DNA of 16,519 nt from JAZSNA01 sp045536135. GTDB taxonomy: Bacteria; Pseudomonadota; Alphaproteobacteria; CAAHEQ01; UBA3637. The DNA lies in assembly GCA_045536135.1 (NCBI GenBank), contig JAZSNA010000032.1, positions 1-16,519 of the forward strand. Reading direction: 5' to 3'. Below are positions 1 through 7,467 of this stretch, piece after piece. The notes under the pieces are model-generated. The model ran no database searches, was not told the origin of the DNA, and worked only from the letters and a program-made list of their open reading frames with translations. The position numbers and the translations under genes are program-made. The number at the start of each line of letters is the position of its first letter. The first letter of the stretch is position 1.

Positions 1-97
1 AAAAATAATCTTTATTTATATTATAAACTTTTTATTTTTCGGTGATAAACGGGTATTTAAAATATTTTTATCATTTTTATTCTCCGATTTTATAGTT

Positions 98-350
98 TTA
101 AACCACCTTTGGATAAAAGGTGGTCGGAGAGTTCGTAAATCATACTTACTGAGATGACTCTTATGGTCTTTAAAGCTGTTGATGCTTCTGGACATACACC
201 ACAAGCTCCCCGACCATAAAATCGAGGATAATATAGCATATTGTTTAACTCACAATAGCCTATCGGTATCCATCCGTACCGTAGTAAGTATCAGAGCTTA
301 CGACAGCCCCGCACATTTTAAGGTGCTGATTACATAACACATATAATCTG
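98..350 (-). ncRNA. Candidate structured small RNA, family not identified
   Basis: There is no credible reading frame here, but the minus strand folds well. A long closing helix pairs 125-129 with 307-311, 133-138 with 298-303 and 142-150 with 283-291 (nine perfect pairs), separated by small internal loops. Inside lie hairpins at about 161-168/212-219 (eight pairs), at 244-262 (six pairs) and a five-pair CGGTA/TACCG stem near 264-281. A further hairpin is at 328-335/341-348. The closing helix ends exactly where the hairpin 102-124 begins. Two helices contain a pair that is G-U on the minus strand and A-C on the plus strand, which favours minus transcription. I could not match it to tmRNA, RNase P RNA, SRP RNA or a tRNA. 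6S RNA was considered, but the multibranched middle does not fit its rod shape. It could instead be a leader for a gene left of the window. The boundaries are approximate. Confidence 0.42.
102..124 (-). terminator. Hairpin at the 3' end of the candidate small RNA
   Basis: A perfect nine-pair stem (102-110 with 116-124, loop 111-115) is followed on the minus strand by TTTAAAAC, a short and imperfect T tract. The plus-strand side is followed by GC-containing sequence, so any termination would act on minus transcripts. It directly abuts the long helix of the candidate RNA. The weak T tract leaves room for a purely structural role. Confidence 0.45.
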
Positions 351-397
351 TGAGAAATAATAACACATTTTTTTTAAAACAAATACTTTTTATATTC

Positions 398-2071
398 CTA
401 ACTTGGATTGGTATATGTTGGGAATTGTCCCATAATAATTTGTTTTATTGTTGTGACTTCTTTACCCATTAAGGTTTGATAAATCCAATAATTCGCCATG
501 ACTCGTTCCACAAAACCCCGAGTTTCTTTGGACGGGATGGATTCGATAAATAACAAAGGATCATTTTGATATTTCATCCTTTTTTTCCAAGTATTCGTCG
601 CACCTGCCCCACCATTATATGCCATGGCCAATAAGAATAGGTTATTTTCTATCCGAAAATCATTTAAAAGCCATAAAATATATTCCTGTCCCAATGAGAT
701 ATTATATTCACTTTGTATCAACTTTGACGAATCCCACTCTAAACCGGCCTTTGGTGCAAATTGTTTTGCCGTACTCGGCATCAATTGCATCAATCCGATT
801 GCACCGACGGAACTTTTAGCCCGTTCATTAAAACAACTTTCCTGTTTAATAAAGGCAAAAATCAAAGCCGGGTCAACTTTCCACCCGTCAATCGGTTGGA
901 ATGACGGCATCGGGAAACGTTCTTTTCCATCCTTTATCTGACCGATAATCAAATTTAAATCCGCATCTAGTTCATGTTCCATTGACAAGCGGATTAAATC
1001 CGAACGTGTCGCTTCATTAGACAATAAATAAAGGTATGAGATTGTTTTTTGAGCCTCATATTTTTTACCGATTTTTTTTAAGTTAAGTGCTTTTTCCCAT
1101 AAGGGAGATTCGCATGAAATCTCACCCTCGGAAGGGGGTAAAATTTCCCAAGAATGTTCCAAATCATTTCCCAACATTTGTTGAGCCAGTAAACCATAAA
1201 ATGTTTGATTGGATTGGGCGGCCAATGTTAATGCCTGATTAACATCTTCAAACCGTCCCATTTTCAATAATGTTCGAGATTCCCAAAAAGCCCCTGCCGA
1301 ACGAAGTAAAGGATAAGACTTCGGATGAACGGATACCTGATGGAAATGATGACTTGCCGTTTTAAAATCCCCCTTTCGCCAATAAGCCAATCCCAACACC
1401 CAATTCCCCAACGGATATAAATTTCCGCTTCGTTTTGTCGCCGGAAGTGCATATTCAATTGCTTTATCATCCATTCCGTCTAAAAAGTATGAAAACGCCA
1501 ATGCAATTTTAGCCGCATCATGATCCGGTATATTAAATAAGTTTTTTGCATCTTTTCCGTCTACCAATTGTCGAACCCATAAAGTTTGTCCGCTTTTCAG
1601 ATATTTTATTATCTTTTCCATAATGCTTTTGGCCTTTTGACGACGGGGAACGGACAGATATTTAAACTCCCGTCCATAGAGCAAATCAATCGGTTCTTCT
1701 CGATAAATAAAAGTACAACTGCCGCTTCCCGTACCAAATAGCGACTTCGGTTTTTTAGCGGTTAATTTAACTTTTTTTTGTTTACCCAGTTGATAAATAA
1801 CATCGGCATTCGGGTGTTGCGGACAATCCTTCAACCAATTTTGTATTTCCTCTCCCTTTGTTCGATAAGTCTTGGACAGATAACGATCATATAAAACATC
1901 ACACATTAATGTTTTATTTTTAAGCTGTTTAATATATTTATCCGCACTTGTCCAATCTTCAACCTTTTGGGCTTTAAATATATTTTGATATGTCAAAACA
2001 TCTTGATCCGACAGTGTCTGCCCCATTATCCAAAAGGGTATAAAGCAAAATAAGGCTGTTAAAAATTTCAT
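398..2071 (-). CDS. slt: Periplasmic soluble lytic murein transglycosylase (Slt type)
   Basis: This 557-aa enzyme should cleave the MurNAc-GlcNAc bond of peptidoglycan and leave 1,6-anhydro-MurNAc ends. Residues 1 to about 18 form a signal peptide (MKF, a hydrophobic run, then a cleavage site near MGQ). Residues of about 20-390 look like the alpha-helical superhelix of Slt70-type enzymes. The catalytic SLT domain starts near 397. It has the family pattern of the catalytic glutamate in KQES (Glu411), GLMQLMPSTA (426-435), AYNGGAG (484-490) and ETRGFVERVMANYWIY (516-531). The length is somewhat shorter than E. coli Slt70. Its ATG follows directly on the stop codon of the upstream secreted protein (TAGATG), so translation is probably coupled. 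Its products are substrates for the recycling enzymes encoded divergently at 2771-4914. The family is certain; the exact subfamily is not. Confidence 0.93.
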   Translation of the reverse strand: MKFLTALFCFIPFWIMGQTLSDQDVLTYQNIFKAQKVEDWTSADKYIKQLKNKTLMCDVLYDRYLSKTYRTKGEEIQNWLKDCPQHPNADVIYQLGKQKKVKLTAKKPKSLFGTGSGSCTFIYREEPIDLLYGREFKYLSVPRRQKAKSIMEKIIKYLKSGQTLWVRQLVDGKDAKNLFNIPDHDAAKIALAFSYFLDGMDDKAIEYALPATKRSGNLYPLGNWVLGLAYWRKGDFKTASHHFHQVSVHPKSYPLLRSAGAFWESRTLLKMGRFEDVNQALTLAAQSNQTFYGLLAQQMLGNDLEHSWEILPPSEGEISCESPLWEKALNLKKIGKKYEAQKTISYLYLLSNEATRSDLIRLSMEHELDADLNLIIGQIKDGKERFPMPSFQPIDGWKVDPALIFAFIKQESCFNERAKSSVGAIGLMQLMPSTAKQFAPKAGLEWDSSKLIQSEYNISLGQEYILWLLNDFRIENNLFLLAMAYNGGAGATNTWKKRMKYQNDPLLFIESIPSKETRGFVERVMANYWIYQTLMGKEVTTIKQIIMGQFPTYTNPS

Positions 2072-2698
2072 CTATTTTTTAACAAATTTAACTAATGAAC
2101 GACACTCATCTTCTGATATTTCAACCGGATTTTCCGAAGTATTATCCGTCAATTGACAAATCGGGAAACTCAATTGCGGAATTGAAGATAGTTGCCGACA
2201 TCCTTCACCAACCGAAGCTGTATCAATCGGAAATCTTTCACCCGGCACCATCCCAGTGACGCCGATATAGCTGGCCATTTCTCCCCATTTATAATTAATT
2301 CTGATATTATCCAAATTATATGGCGTTTTATTTTCCACAACAACCGTAAAACTGCATAACGGCCGAGCAAAAGGCGGTAAAATTAAGTTTGGTTTTTCAA
2401 CACTAATTTCGATTGCCATCGGATATGGCGTTGGTGTTGGTGTCGCTATGGGACGAGATAGTTTTTCTTCTTGAATATTTCCGGATAAAATATCATCCAC
2501 GTTAATATCTTTGGGTTGTTGTTTTTCCTGAAAGACAATAACTTCTTTTTCAACAACTTCCTCGACCGGTTCATTTGCATTTGTATCCGGTGTCGGATTG
2601 ACAACCTCCCGTTGAATACGAATCATTTCCAGTTGGGCGGCTGTTTGGGCAGAGAGGGTTGTTGATACCAAACAGGCTAAAACAAATAAAAATTTCAT
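2072..2698 (-). CDS. Secreted protein of unknown function upstream of the transglycosylase
   Basis: This is a 208-aa protein I do not recognise. It begins with a type I signal peptide (about residues 1-17, cleavage after LSA). The next part, to about residue 95, is low-complexity and rich in Glu, Val, Pro and Thr, with a PTPTPYP stretch, and is probably a flexible linker. The C-terminal half looks folded: it has beta-type sequence with four cysteines (PLCSF, EGCRQ, PICQL, DECRS) that could form two disulfides in the periplasm. The ATG has a good ribosome site (AAAGGAG at 2707-2713). The stop codon abuts the start of the lytic transglycosylase, so the two are almost certainly co-expressed. A role as a periplasmic partner or regulator of that enzyme is an inference from context only. 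Confidence 0.8.
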   Translation of the reverse strand: MKFLFVLACLVSTTLSAQTAAQLEMIRIQREVVNPTPDTNANEPVEEVVEKEVIVFQEKQQPKDINVDDILSGNIQEEKLSRPIATPTPTPYPMAIEISVEKPNLILPPFARPLCSFTVVVENKTPYNLDNIRINYKWGEMASYIGVTGMVPGERFPIDTASVGEGCRQLSSIPQLSFPICQLTDNTSENPVEISEDECRSLVKFVKK

Positions 2699-2733
2699 AA
2701 TGTTTCTCCTTTACTTTTTGCTAACTTTTTTTC

Positions 2734-2762
2734 ATTATAATCAATTTTATAAATTTTACAAA
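2734..2762. promoter_or_regulatory. Divergent promoters sharing a symmetric -10 element
   Basis: The only 72 bp between the two cell-wall operons contain ATTATAAT (2734-2741), which supplies TATAAT on both strands (plus 2736-2741, minus 2734-2739). On the minus strand a weak -35, TTTGTA (2757-2762), lies 17 bp upstream. The plus strand has no clear -35, only T-rich sequence near 2711-2718. Each gene has its own ribosome site. RNA polymerase could occupy only one direction at a time. The -10 match is perfect, but activity is inferred. Confidence 0.5.
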
Positions 2763-2770
2763 GGAAAAAA

Positions 2771-4126
2771 ATGAAAATATTTTTTTGTGGCATTGGCGGA
2801 ATAGGCATGTCTTCAATCGCGTTGTATCAAAAATATATCGGAAATGAAGTATATGGTTCGGATCGATCTTTTGATATGGGTGAAAATAAAATTATTAAAA
2901 ATCGTTTGATTAAAGCGGGGATTAAAATCTTTCCGCAAGATGCTTCCGGTGTCACATCAGACATTAATTTAATAGTTATTTCAACCGCAGTTGAAAATCA
3001 AATTCCGGATATACAAAAGGCATTAGAACTTAATATTCCGATACAAAAAAGAGCTCAACTTTTATCGAATATTTTACACAATCACATGGGAATAGCCGTC
3101 GCCGGAACTTCCGGCAAGACCACAATTACCGCAATGATTGGACATATATTGCAAACTTTGGGTAAAGATCCTTTGGTCATCAATGGGGGTATTTTTAACA
3201 ATACATATCCGAATCAAGAAAGGGGAAATGTTCTGTTGTCAACCGGTAATATTTGCGTTATCGAAGCCGACGAATCAGACGGTACTTTGGAACTTTATAA
3301 TCCCAATATTGCGATTGTTTCCAATATTTCTTTGGACCATAAACCACTTTCTGAATTGATACCCTTATTTAAAGAATTTATTTTTCGGGCCAAAGATGGT
3401 GTCGTTTTAAATGCTGATTGTCCAGAAATTCAAAAAATTCAAAAGCCGGATAATGCCATTTTTTTCGGTATTGATCATCATGCGGATATTATGGCCAGCA
3501 AGATTATTCAAAGCGATCAAGGGACAACTTTTTTAGTCAACAATATTCCGGCCTCTTTGATTGTTTTGGGACGGCATAACATTGAAAATGCGCTGTGTGC
3601 AATTGCGACTTGTCAATTACTGGGCATTGAAATCAGCCAATCTGTTCAAGCTTTAAAAACTTTTGCCGGTACACATCGACGCATGGAAAAAATTGCCGTC
3701 ACCGGTGGTATTACCATTTATGACGATTATGCGCATAATCCGATGAAAATTGCATCTGCCATAGATACTTTTTCTTTTCATTCCGGACGAAAATGTTTTA
3801 TTTTTCAACCACATGGTTTTGGTCCCACCCGATTGATGAAAGACGAATACATTCAAACCTTTATCAATCATACCTCTGTTCAAGACATTATTATTTTACC
3901 CGAAATCTATTATGCCGGCGGAACAGTTCAACAAACAATTTCTTCCAAAGATTTGGCGGATGAATTGATTAAGAAACATCGTAGCGCCTTTTATGTCAAA
4001 AACAGATTAGATGCCATCCCGATTATCAAGAAAAATTTATCTCATGGCGATATTATATTGGTCATGGGGGGACGAGATAACTCACTATCCGATTTTTGTA
4101 TGCAAATTGCAAAGGAGCTTCAATGA
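2771..4126 (+). CDS. Mur ligase of MurC/Mpl type, probable murein-peptide recycling ligase
   Basis: This 451-aa ATP-dependent ligase should join UDP-MurNAc to L-Ala (MurC) or to a recovered murein peptide (Mpl) in the cytoplasm. The N-terminal domain has the UDP-binding GIGGIGMS (7-14). The P-loop is GTSGKTT (112-118), followed by EADESDG (165-171) and SNISLDH (184-190). The C-terminal domain shows HRRME, YDDYAHNP (317-324), FQPHGFGPTR (345-354) and MGGRDNSLSDF (432-442). DESD and YDDYAH resemble MurC. The recycling role is inferred mainly from the 4-bp ATGA overlap with an LD-carboxypeptidase gene, whose tripeptide product is the Mpl substrate. The P-loop has Ser where MurC and Mpl usually have His (GTHGKT). 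The length is close to both families. AAGGA (2761-2765) precedes the ATG. The Mur-ligase call is certain; the choice between MurC and Mpl is open. Confidence 0.88.
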   Translation: MKIFFCGIGGIGMSSIALYQKYIGNEVYGSDRSFDMGENKIIKNRLIKAGIKIFPQDASGVTSDINLIVISTAVENQIPDIQKALELNIPIQKRAQLLSNILHNHMGIAVAGTSGKTTITAMIGHILQTLGKDPLVINGGIFNNTYPNQERGNVLLSTGNICVIEADESDGTLELYNPNIAIVSNISLDHKPLSELIPLFKEFIFRAKDGVVLNADCPEIQKIQKPDNAIFFGIDHHADIMASKIIQSDQGTTFLVNNIPASLIVLGRHNIENALCAIATCQLLGIEISQSVQALKTFAGTHRRMEKIAVTGGITIYDDYAHNPMKIASAIDTFSFHSGRKCFIFQPHGFGPTRLMKDEYIQTFINHTSVQDIIILPEIYYAGGTVQQTISSKDLADELIKKHRSAFYVKNRLDAIPIIKKNLSHGDIILVMGGRDNSLSDFCMQIAKELQ

Positions 4127-4914
4127 AAAATATTGCCATTATCAATCCATCTTCACCACAGCCCAATAACCAAATTCAAAAAGATATTAAAACATTCTTT
4201 TCAAAAATCGGTTATAATATCATATTGGGAGAAAATACATTTCATATCAATCGATTTTTAGCCGGAACAGATGAAGAACGTTTAAAAGACCTTCATTGGG
4301 CTTTTTCCGATAAACAAATTGACGGAATTGTTTGTTTACGGGGCGGATATGGTTCGGGACGATTATTGGATAAAATTGATTATGATTTAATTCAAAAAAA
4401 TCCCAAACCGTTTATTACTTTTAGTGATGGAACTGCTTTAAATTTAGCCCTTTGGTCTCAAATCCGTTTGCCGACATATTCCGGTTTTTTGGGTATTTTT
4501 GCCAAAGAAAAAACAGATGATATTCAATTTCAATCCCGAATAAAAGATATTATTGAAAATCCCTTTTCGGATAAAACATTTATTTTGGGTGGAACAATGA
4601 CTTTAATCGAAAGTTTAATTGGCACAAAATACTTACCCGATTTTACATCTTCCACTCTTTTATTGGAAGAAGTCGGCGAAAAACCCTATCGAGTCGATCG
4701 AATGTTAAATCATTTAAATCAAGTCGGTATTTTTAATAATATCAAGGAAATTATTTGGGGGGATTTTTATCGTTGTCTTTCCACAGACGATATGGACGGC
4801 GATATTCATGCTGTTATTAACGAATGGCAAAACAGAATACAAGTTCAACATATCCTTGATAAAGCATATTCACATCAAAATTGTCAAAAAATTTTCCAAA
4901 TCGGTTTTAAATAA
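4123..4914 (+). CDS. ldcA: LD-carboxypeptidase (peptidase family S66, LdcA-like)
   Basis: This 263-aa protein should remove the terminal D-Ala from murein tetrapeptide, giving the tripeptide that is re-ligated to UDP-MurNAc. Family S66 landmarks are GGYGSGRLLDKID (74-86), the nucleophile serine in TFSDGTALNLA (Ser101), GGTMTLIESLIGT (156-168) and LLLEEVGEKPYRVDRML (179-195, catalytic Glu182 or Glu183). The histidine of the serine-histidine-glutamate set is probably His251. The protein ends soon after it, so it is shorter than E. coli LdcA (about 300 aa) but keeps the catalytic set. The start at 4123 is chosen over an upstream ATG (4096) because it overlaps the ligase stop as ATGA and has AAAGGAG at 4111-4117. 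There is no signal peptide, which fits a cytoplasmic recycling enzyme. Confidence 0.88.
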   Translation: MKNIAIINPSSPQPNNQIQKDIKTFFSKIGYNIILGENTFHINRFLAGTDEERLKDLHWAFSDKQIDGIVCLRGGYGSGRLLDKIDYDLIQKNPKPFITFSDGTALNLALWSQIRLPTYSGFLGIFAKEKTDDIQFQSRIKDIIENPFSDKTFILGGTMTLIESLIGTKYLPDFTSSTLLLEEVGEKPYRVDRMLNHLNQVGIFNNIKEIIWGDFYRCLSTDDMDGDIHAVINEWQNRIQVQHILDKAYSHQNCQKIFQIGFK

Positions 4915-4937
4915 AGCAAACTTATGGGATATGTTAT

Positions 4938-4971
4938 AAAAAAACAGGGGATAAAAAATCCCCTGTTTTTT
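4938..4971. terminator. Bidirectional rho-independent terminator
   Basis: A perfect stem of 12-14 pairs (4938-4952 with 4958-4971, loop AAAAA) has a GGGGAT/ATCCCC core flanked by A and T tracts on both sides. It can end the plus-strand ligase-carboxypeptidase operon and the minus-strand pnp operon, which converge here. Confidence 0.92.
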
Positions 4972-4984
4972 ATTCCAGTTATTT

Positions 4985-7111
4985 TTATTCAGAAACTTTT
5001 TCTTCCAAATCTTCACCGGTTTCTTGATTAACACGTTTCATGGATAATTTAACCTTACCCATTTTATCAATACCCAAGCATTTTACTTTGACGATATCGC
5101 CTTCTTTGACGACATCTTCGGTTTTTTCGACCCGCTCATTTTTCAGTTCTGAAATATGAACAAGCCCGTCACGTGTGCCAAGGAAGTTGACAAAAGCACC
5201 AAAGTCCATGATTTTAACAACTTTACCGGTATAAATCACACCAACTTCCGGTTCGGCAACAATACCTTTGATCCAATCAAGGGCTTCCTGACCGCAAGTA
5301 CTATCCACCGACGCGATTGAACATACACCTTCATCTGTAATATCAATTTTACATCCGGTTTTTTCAACGATTTCACGAATAACCTTTCCGCCAGTTCCGA
5401 TAACATCACGAATTTTATCTTTTGGAATTTGTATCGTTGTAATCCGTGGTGCATTTGCACTGACCGATTCACGAGGCGCGGTAATTGCCAACGCCATTTG
5501 TCCCAAAATATGGCGGCGACCTTCATGAGCCTGTGCCAAAGCGATTTTCATAATCTCTGGTGTAATGGAGGTAATTTTAATATCCATTTGAAGAGCTGTC
5601 ACACCGTCTTCTGTTCCGGCGACCTTAAAGTCCATATCTCCCAAGTGATCTTCATCACCCATAATATCGGTTAAAACTTTAAAATTATCGCCTTCTTTGA
5701 TTAATCCCATCGCAATACCGGCAACCGGCTTTTTCAAAGGAACACCGGCATCCATCAAGGCCATAGATGAACCGCAAACTGTCGCCATGGATGAAGAACC
5801 ATTACTTTCCATAATTTCAGAAACAACACGAATCGTGTATGGAAATTCTTCTTTTGTCGGCAACATCGGATGTATCGCACGCCATGCCAACTTACCATGT
5901 CCGATTTCACGACGCCCCGGAGAGCCCATTTTACCAACTTCACCAACAGAATATGGCGGGAAATTGTAATGCAACATAAATGTTTGTTTATACTCACCGG
6001 ATAAGGCATCAATAACCTGTTCATCCTGACTTGTTCCCAAGGTTGCCACAACAAAGGCTTGTGTTTCCCCACGGGTGAATAAAGCCGATCCGTGTACCCG
6101 TGGTAATAATGAAACCTCGGTTTCAATCGGACGAACCGTTTTGGTATCACGCCCGTCAATCCGAACACCACCAGACAAGATATTTTGACGGACAATTTTA
6201 GCCTCTAATGCATGGAATAACGGTTCAACCAAAGATAAAGATTCTTCATCATCTTGGAATAAAGCCAATGCTTTTTCTTTGACTTGTCCGATAGCCGTCG
6301 CCCGTTCTTGTTTTTTATGAATCGTGTAAGCTTGTTTTAAATCTTCACCCAATTCAGATGCCAACTTTTCTTCAACCATATCATATTTTTCCGGTTTAGC
6401 CGGCATTTCCCAAGCATCTTTTGCCGCTTCTTCCGCCAAAGAAATAATCATATCAATGACCGGTTTAATTTGAGCATGCCCAAATTCAACCGCACCCAAC
6501 ATCACTTCTTCGGATAACTCACGGGCTTCGGATTCAACCATCAATACACCCTCTTTTGTTCCGGCAACAACTAAGTCCAAATCAGAATTCGGAATCTCTT
6601 TTAAAGTCGGATTCAAAATGTATTCCCCGTCTTTATATCCCACTCTTGCGCCAGCAATCGGACCTAAAAACGGCAAGCCTGACAAAGTCAAAGCCGCAGA
6701 GGCTGCAATCATAGCCACAATATCCGCTGAATTTTCCATGTCAAATGCCATCTCGGTACAAGTGACATTAACTTCATTATTAAATCCCTTAACAAAAAGC
6801 GGACGAATCGGACGATCAATTAAACGAGATGTTAAAATTTCCGCTTCGGATGGTTTGGCTTCACGTTTAAAGAACCCCCCCGGTATTTTCCCACCGGCAT
6901 AAGCTTTTTCAATAAAATTAACCGTTAATGGAATAAAATCTTCGTAAGTATTCGGTTTATTCCGAGATGCACAAACCGCACAATGAACAACTGTTTGTCC
7001 ATATTGAACCATAACGGATGCATCGGCTTGGCGTCCAATTTTTCCCGTTTCGATGGACAGAGTTCTGCCCCCCCATTGCATTTCCTTTTTATAAACTGTA
7101 AATAAAGACAT
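4985..7111 (-). CDS. pnp: Polyribonucleotide nucleotidyltransferase (PNPase)
   Basis: This 708-aa enzyme degrades RNA 3' to 5' by phosphorolysis, as a trimer, often with RNase E. Two RNase PH domains are joined by a helical linker. The second carries GSPGRREIGHG (396-406) and the catalytic region GDEDHLGDMDFKVAGTEDG, with aspartates at 486 and 492 as in E. coli PNPase. A KH domain follows (about 559-620, GTGGKVIREI) and then an S1 domain (about 623-692, GVIYTGKVVKIMDFGAFV). The start is placed at 7111 (MSLFTVYKKEMQWGG) rather than the in-frame ATG at 7147: AAAGGA lies five bases upstream, the extra 12 residues are not family-like, and the catalytic numbering then agrees with E. coli. It is the last gene of its operon, 72 bp after rpsO with a hairpin in between. 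Confidence 0.97.
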   Translation of the reverse strand: MSLFTVYKKEMQWGGRTLSIETGKIGRQADASVMVQYGQTVVHCAVCASRNKPNTYEDFIPLTVNFIEKAYAGGKIPGGFFKREAKPSEAEILTSRLIDRPIRPLFVKGFNNEVNVTCTEMAFDMENSADIVAMIAASAALTLSGLPFLGPIAGARVGYKDGEYILNPTLKEIPNSDLDLVVAGTKEGVLMVESEARELSEEVMLGAVEFGHAQIKPVIDMIISLAEEAAKDAWEMPAKPEKYDMVEEKLASELGEDLKQAYTIHKKQERATAIGQVKEKALALFQDDEESLSLVEPLFHALEAKIVRQNILSGGVRIDGRDTKTVRPIETEVSLLPRVHGSALFTRGETQAFVVATLGTSQDEQVIDALSGEYKQTFMLHYNFPPYSVGEVGKMGSPGRREIGHGKLAWRAIHPMLPTKEEFPYTIRVVSEIMESNGSSSMATVCGSSMALMDAGVPLKKPVAGIAMGLIKEGDNFKVLTDIMGDEDHLGDMDFKVAGTEDGVTALQMDIKITSITPEIMKIALAQAHEGRRHILGQMALAITAPRESVSANAPRITTIQIPKDKIRDVIGTGGKVIREIVEKTGCKIDITDEGVCSIASVDSTCGQEALDWIKGIVAEPEVGVIYTGKVVKIMDFGAFVNFLGTRDGLVHISELKNERVEKTEDVVKEGDIVKVKCLGIDKMGKVKLSMKRVNQETGEDLEEKVSE

Positions 7112-7151
7112 CTTTTTCCTTTCTTTTAATATATCTCTAACCAACATACAA

Positions 7152-7177
7152 AAATGGGCGGACCCTTCCGCCCATTT
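7152..7177 (-). terminator. Intercistronic hairpin/terminator between rpsO and pnp
   Basis: An 11-pair perfect stem (7152-7162 with 7167-7177, loop of four bases) with a GC-rich TGGGCGGA core is followed on the minus strand by TTTTTG. It sits just after the rpsO stop and about 40 bases before the pnp start. It may partly terminate rpsO transcripts, may stabilise the rpsO 3' end against exonucleases, and leaves pnp expression dependent on readthrough. E. coli has a terminator at the same place. Confidence 0.88.
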
Positions 7178-7183
7178 AGATAA

Positions 7184-7453
7184 TTACTTACGCAATCCGA
7201 GTTTTTTAATCAAATCGGCATAAGCTTGTGCATCTTTCCGCTTTAAATATTTTAATAATTTTGTCCGAGCAGAAACCAAACATAAAAGTCCACGTTTTGT
7301 GATAAAATCATGACGATGAATTTTCATGTGTTCCGTTAAATTATTAATTCTTTCGGTTAAGATTGCAATTTGAACAGGTGCAGAACCCGTATCACCTTTG
7401 GCAATACCGAAATCAGCAATTAACTGTTCTTTTTTTTCTTTTGTAATCGACAT
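7184..7453 (-). CDS. rpsO: 30S ribosomal protein S15
   Basis: This 89-aa protein, exactly the usual family length, binds 16S rRNA and nucleates the platform of the small subunit. Family features are DTGSAPVQIAILTERI (21-36), His42 and Asp49 at the rRNA-contact positions, KRGLLCLV and the C-terminal KLGLRK. The highly conserved DHHSRRGL box reads DFITKRGL here, so both histidines and the serine are substituted (Ser to Thr at 52). AAAGGAAA precedes the ATG, and the gene begins 14 bp after the truB stop. In E. coli, S15 represses its own mRNA; no matching pseudoknot was verified here. Confidence 0.97.
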   Translation of the reverse strand: MSITKEKKEQLIADFGIAKGDTGSAPVQIAILTERINNLTEHMKIHRHDFITKRGLLCLVSARTKLLKYLKRKDAQAYADLIKKLGLRK

Positions 7454-7467
7454 CTGTATTTCCTTTC

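Noticed and set aside
16..204. Small minus-strand reading frame of 62 codons
   Set aside because: No ribosome site, composition unlike a protein, and it runs through the hairpin and helices of the candidate RNA.
122..217. Plus-strand tRNA or permuted tmRNA (GGTCGGAGAG start, CCGACCA end)
   Set aside because: No T-loop GTTCRA, no D-arm or anticodon arm, and no tmRNA TTCGACG or tag sequence.
2669..2698. Lipoprotein box (VLAC) in the 208-aa secreted protein
   Set aside because: The cysteine is at residue 9, too close to the N terminus. The hydrophobic stretch continues to a normal cleavage site after LSA.
5429..6195. Several antisense frames of 80-146 codons within pnp
   Set aside because: They lie opposite a strongly conserved gene, lack ribosome sites and show no family motifs.
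7112..7147. Upstream in-frame ATG for pnp adding 12 residues
   Set aside because: It begins close to the rpsO-pnp hairpin and lacks a ribosome site, whereas the ATG at 7111 has one and fits the family start.
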